Shown: in pieces, positions 6,099 through 7,260 of the stretch
Layout of the letters: every line of letters begins with the position of its first letter
Numbering within the stretch: position 1 is the stretch's first letter
Source of the DNA: Treponema sp.
Lineage (GTDB): Bacteria; Spirochaetota; Spirochaetia; Treponematales; Treponemataceae
Length of the DNA: 7,260 bases
Assembly: GCA_024691265.1 (NCBI GenBank)
Contig: JAILNT010000357.1
Coordinates: 1-7,260, forward strand
Direction: 5' to 3'
Notes under the pieces: model-generated
What the model was told of the DNA's origin: nothing
Seen by the model: only the letters and a program-made list of their open reading frames with translations
The model's database searches: none
Program-made: the position numbers and the translations under genes

Positions 6099-6126
6099 AG
6101 TATAGTACATCTAAGTTTTATGTCAA
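6099..6126 (-). promoter_or_regulatory. sigma70-type promoter of the sugar operon
   Basis: Minus-strand -35 TTGACA (6121-6126, perfect consensus) and -10 TATACT (6099-6104, one mismatch) separated by 16 nt. The predicted start is near 6092. It lies 38 nt after the stop of the NusG paralogue and gives the structural genes their own transcript in addition to any read-through from the regulatory pair. The strength of the match in a non-coding gap makes it the best promoter in the window. Confidence 0.75.
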
Positions 6127-6164
6127 TGTTCATAAAATGAATATTAAAAGAAAATTAAAAAAAA

Positions 6165-6677
6165 CTAATCGACTAAAACCACATCTTCATATAAAAGGTC
6201 AAACTTTTTTCCATCTTCCGTCAATTCTGACTGCACGGTTATTCTCTTTTTCTTCTTGTTCACAGCCACAATTTTACCTTCAAGCCCCATAAGAGGACCT
6301 TCTACAGCCTTTATTCTTTTACCGGGAAGAAACTGCACCTTTGATATTCCCCAATATTCACCATTATGTATAAAAAGTAAAAGCTCATCTAAGGCTGTAC
6401 CCCTTATTTTTACAGGATTATGATTATCATAAAGAATCCTACAAAAACCTTTTACTTTGTGTAAAAAAAGCATAAATTCGGCATCTAATTTCTCTACAGA
6501 AAAAAACGCATAACCAGGAAACAAAGCTGCATCAAAATACTTTCCCTGATTAGTACAAAGCTTTCTCTGAAAAGAATAAAATTTAGCAGAAGGAAAAAGT
6601 TCAGAAGCCTTTTTTTCTGCATCTTCCTTAAAAGCTTTTTCTTCGCCGCTCATAACCATAACACAATAATATTCCAT
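6165..6677 (-). CDS. loaP: specialised NusG paralogue, LoaP/RfaH-type transcription antiterminator
   Basis: Expected to ride on RNA polymerase and suppress pausing and termination across the long operon that follows. The 170 residues give an N-terminal NGN domain (1 to about 105: EYYCVMVMSGEEKAF, a conserved LFPGYAFFSV at 52-61, KVKGFCRIL at 74-82) and a C-terminal KOW domain (about 117-150: LPGKRIKAVEGPLMGLEGKIVAV then the basic run NKKKKRI). The lone position at the head of a glycan operon, away from the secE-nusG-rplK context of housekeeping NusG, marks a specialised paralogue. LoaP fits better than RfaH because of the low-GC background and the polysaccharide operon, but I cannot exclude another NusG subfamily such as UpxY. 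ATG 6677 lies 7 nt after the upstream stop with a weak AAGG, consistent with translational coupling. Confidence 0.85.
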   Translation of the reverse strand: MEYYCVMVMSGEEKAFKEDAEKKASELFPSAKFYSFQRKLCTNQGKYFDAALFPGYAFFSVEKLDAEFMLFLHKVKGFCRILYDNHNPVKIRGTALDELLLFIHNGEYWGISKVQFLPGKRIKAVEGPLMGLEGKIVAVNKKKKRITVQSELTEDGKKFDLLYEDVVLVD

Positions 6678-6684
6678 CTATAGC

Positions 6685-7212
6685 TTAAACCTTCAATATC
6701 TCTAACAGATTAATACAGCCTTCTTTTGAAAGACGAGAAATAATTTCTTCATCGTTTAACTCCCCTACTATTAAAAGAGAATCTTTTACCAAAGGCTCAT
6801 CTACTTTTTTTTCTATAAACCTAAAATTTTCTTTCTCACAGGCATAAACTAAAAGAAATTTTATGTAACTTTCTCCATAAAGGACAAGAGCTGTTTTTCC
6901 ATCGTTTTTTGCTTTTGCAACTACATCACAAATTATTTTATTATAAGAATTGGCAAGCTCAAAAGTACGTTTTGCAAATTTTTGACTGCGTGCAGATAGT
7001 TCACTAATACCCTTTGGAGTTACTGCATAAGAAAGCTTTCTGAGGTTAACATTTGAAAGCATAATCCAGCCACGCTCTACAAAACGCTTCAACACAGCAT
7101 TCATAAGACCTATGGACATACCAGCTTTTTCTGCAAGCGTTCTTTGACTTGCAAGAGGCTCTTCTTCTAAAGTTTCTGCAATACTTTGTAAAGTTTTGAT
7201 ATCAGTATTCAT
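6685..7212 (-). CDS. winged helix-turn-helix regulator with unassigned C-terminal domain
   Basis: A 175-residue cytoplasmic protein, probably a DNA-binding regulator of the locus. Residues about 5-68 look like a winged helix: a first helix DIKTLQSIAETLEE, an HTH ASQRTLAEKAGMSIGLMNAVLKRFVERGW (21-49) and a wing ending YAVTPKGISEL. Residues about 72-95 form a helix that may dimerise. Residues about 105-175 contain beta-like stretches (TALVLYGES, DSLLIVGEL) resembling a small alpha/beta sensor of unknown ligand. It is of the MarR/PaaX-like kind, without a clear match to a named family. It is coupled to the NusG paralogue 7 nt downstream, so the two probably form one regulatory unit. ATG 7212 has no Shine-Dalgarno; a possible -10 ends only 9 nt upstream. 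Confidence 0.8.
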   Translation of the reverse strand: MNTDIKTLQSIAETLEEEPLASQRTLAEKAGMSIGLMNAVLKRFVERGWIMLSNVNLRKLSYAVTPKGISELSARSQKFAKRTFELANSYNKIICDVVAKAKNDGKTALVLYGESYIKFLLVYACEKENFRFIEKKVDEPLVKDSLLIVGELNDEEIISRLSKEGCINLLEILKV

Positions 7213-7221
7213 TATTTGAAC

Positions 7222-7251
7222 ATTTTAACACATAAAACAAAAGGAATACAA
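7222..7251 (-). promoter_or_regulatory. weak candidate promoter for the regulatory pair
   Basis: Minus-strand TTGTAT (7246-7251) and TAAAAT (7222-7227) with an 18-nt spacer, just upstream of the winged-helix gene. Transcription would begin within a few bases of the ATG at 7212, giving a nearly leaderless mRNA, which agrees with the absence of a Shine-Dalgarno. In such AT-rich DNA chance matches are common, and the window ends here. Confidence 0.3.
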
Positions 7252-7260
7252 TAAAGACAA

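Noticed and set aside
6127..6167. Intrinsic terminator after the NusG paralogue
   Set aside because: There is a T8 run right after the stop codon on the coding strand, but I find no GC-rich inverted repeat before it, so it does not qualify.
1..7260. CRISPR arrays, tRNA or rRNA genes, insertion sequences, attachment sites
   Set aside because: No regularly spaced direct repeats, no cloverleaf-like or rRNA segments, no transposase and no terminal inverted repeats were seen by eye.

Overview
The window is an AT-rich, low-GC bacterial segment in which every supported gene lies on the minus strand, so transcription runs from position 7260 towards 1. It is the front of a surface-polysaccharide (O-antigen or capsule-like) nucleotide-sugar operon. 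A winged-helix regulator followed by a specialised NusG paralogue at the head of such an operon, together with the base composition, suggests a Treponema-like spirochaete. This is inference: no rRNA or marker gene is present, and a low-GC Firmicute remains possible.

Layout in transcription order: (1) a regulatory pair, a winged-helix protein (7212-6685) and a LoaP/RfaH-type NusG paralogue (6677-6165), 7 nt apart. (2) A 249-nt non-coding stretch (6164-5916) with a near-consensus sigma70 promoter (TTGACA, 16 nt, TATACT) and a leader of about 177 nt holding two hairpins, the natural place for a NusG paralogue to act. (3) An FdtA/QdtA-type 3,4-ketoisomerase (5915-5511). (4) A small unrecognised winged-helix-like protein (5505-5245). 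(5) A left-handed beta-helix N-acetyltransferase of FdtC/QdtC/WlbB type (5240-4824), cut by an in-frame TAA whose conserved tail is still readable downstream, followed by a run of nine G. (6) An ATP-grasp ligase fused to a HAD phosphatase (4723-3161). (7) An unrecognised 126-residue protein with a possible PUA/EVE-like look (3134-2754). (8) An FdtB/QdtB-type sugar aminotransferase (2741-1635). (9) RfbF, glucose-1-phosphate cytidylyltransferase (1619-831). (10) RfbG, CDP-glucose 4,6-dehydratase, running off the left edge (817-1).

The ketoisomerase, aminotransferase and acetyltransferase make a complete set for a 3-acetamido-3,6-dideoxyhexose (Fuc3NAc or Qui3NAc type), normally on dTDP. RfbF and RfbG make CDP-4-keto-6-deoxyglucose, normally the precursor of CDP-3,6-dideoxyhexoses. 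No rmlA or rmlB is present, so either dTDP-4-keto-6-deoxyglucose is supplied from elsewhere and two sugars are made, or the set works on the CDP intermediate. The ATP-grasp/HAD fusion may add a further decoration, but its substrate cannot be read from sequence. Genes are packed 4 to 26 nt apart, except for the 100 nt around the broken acetyltransferase tail, so one long transcript is likely. That is the situation in which a processive antiterminator is useful.
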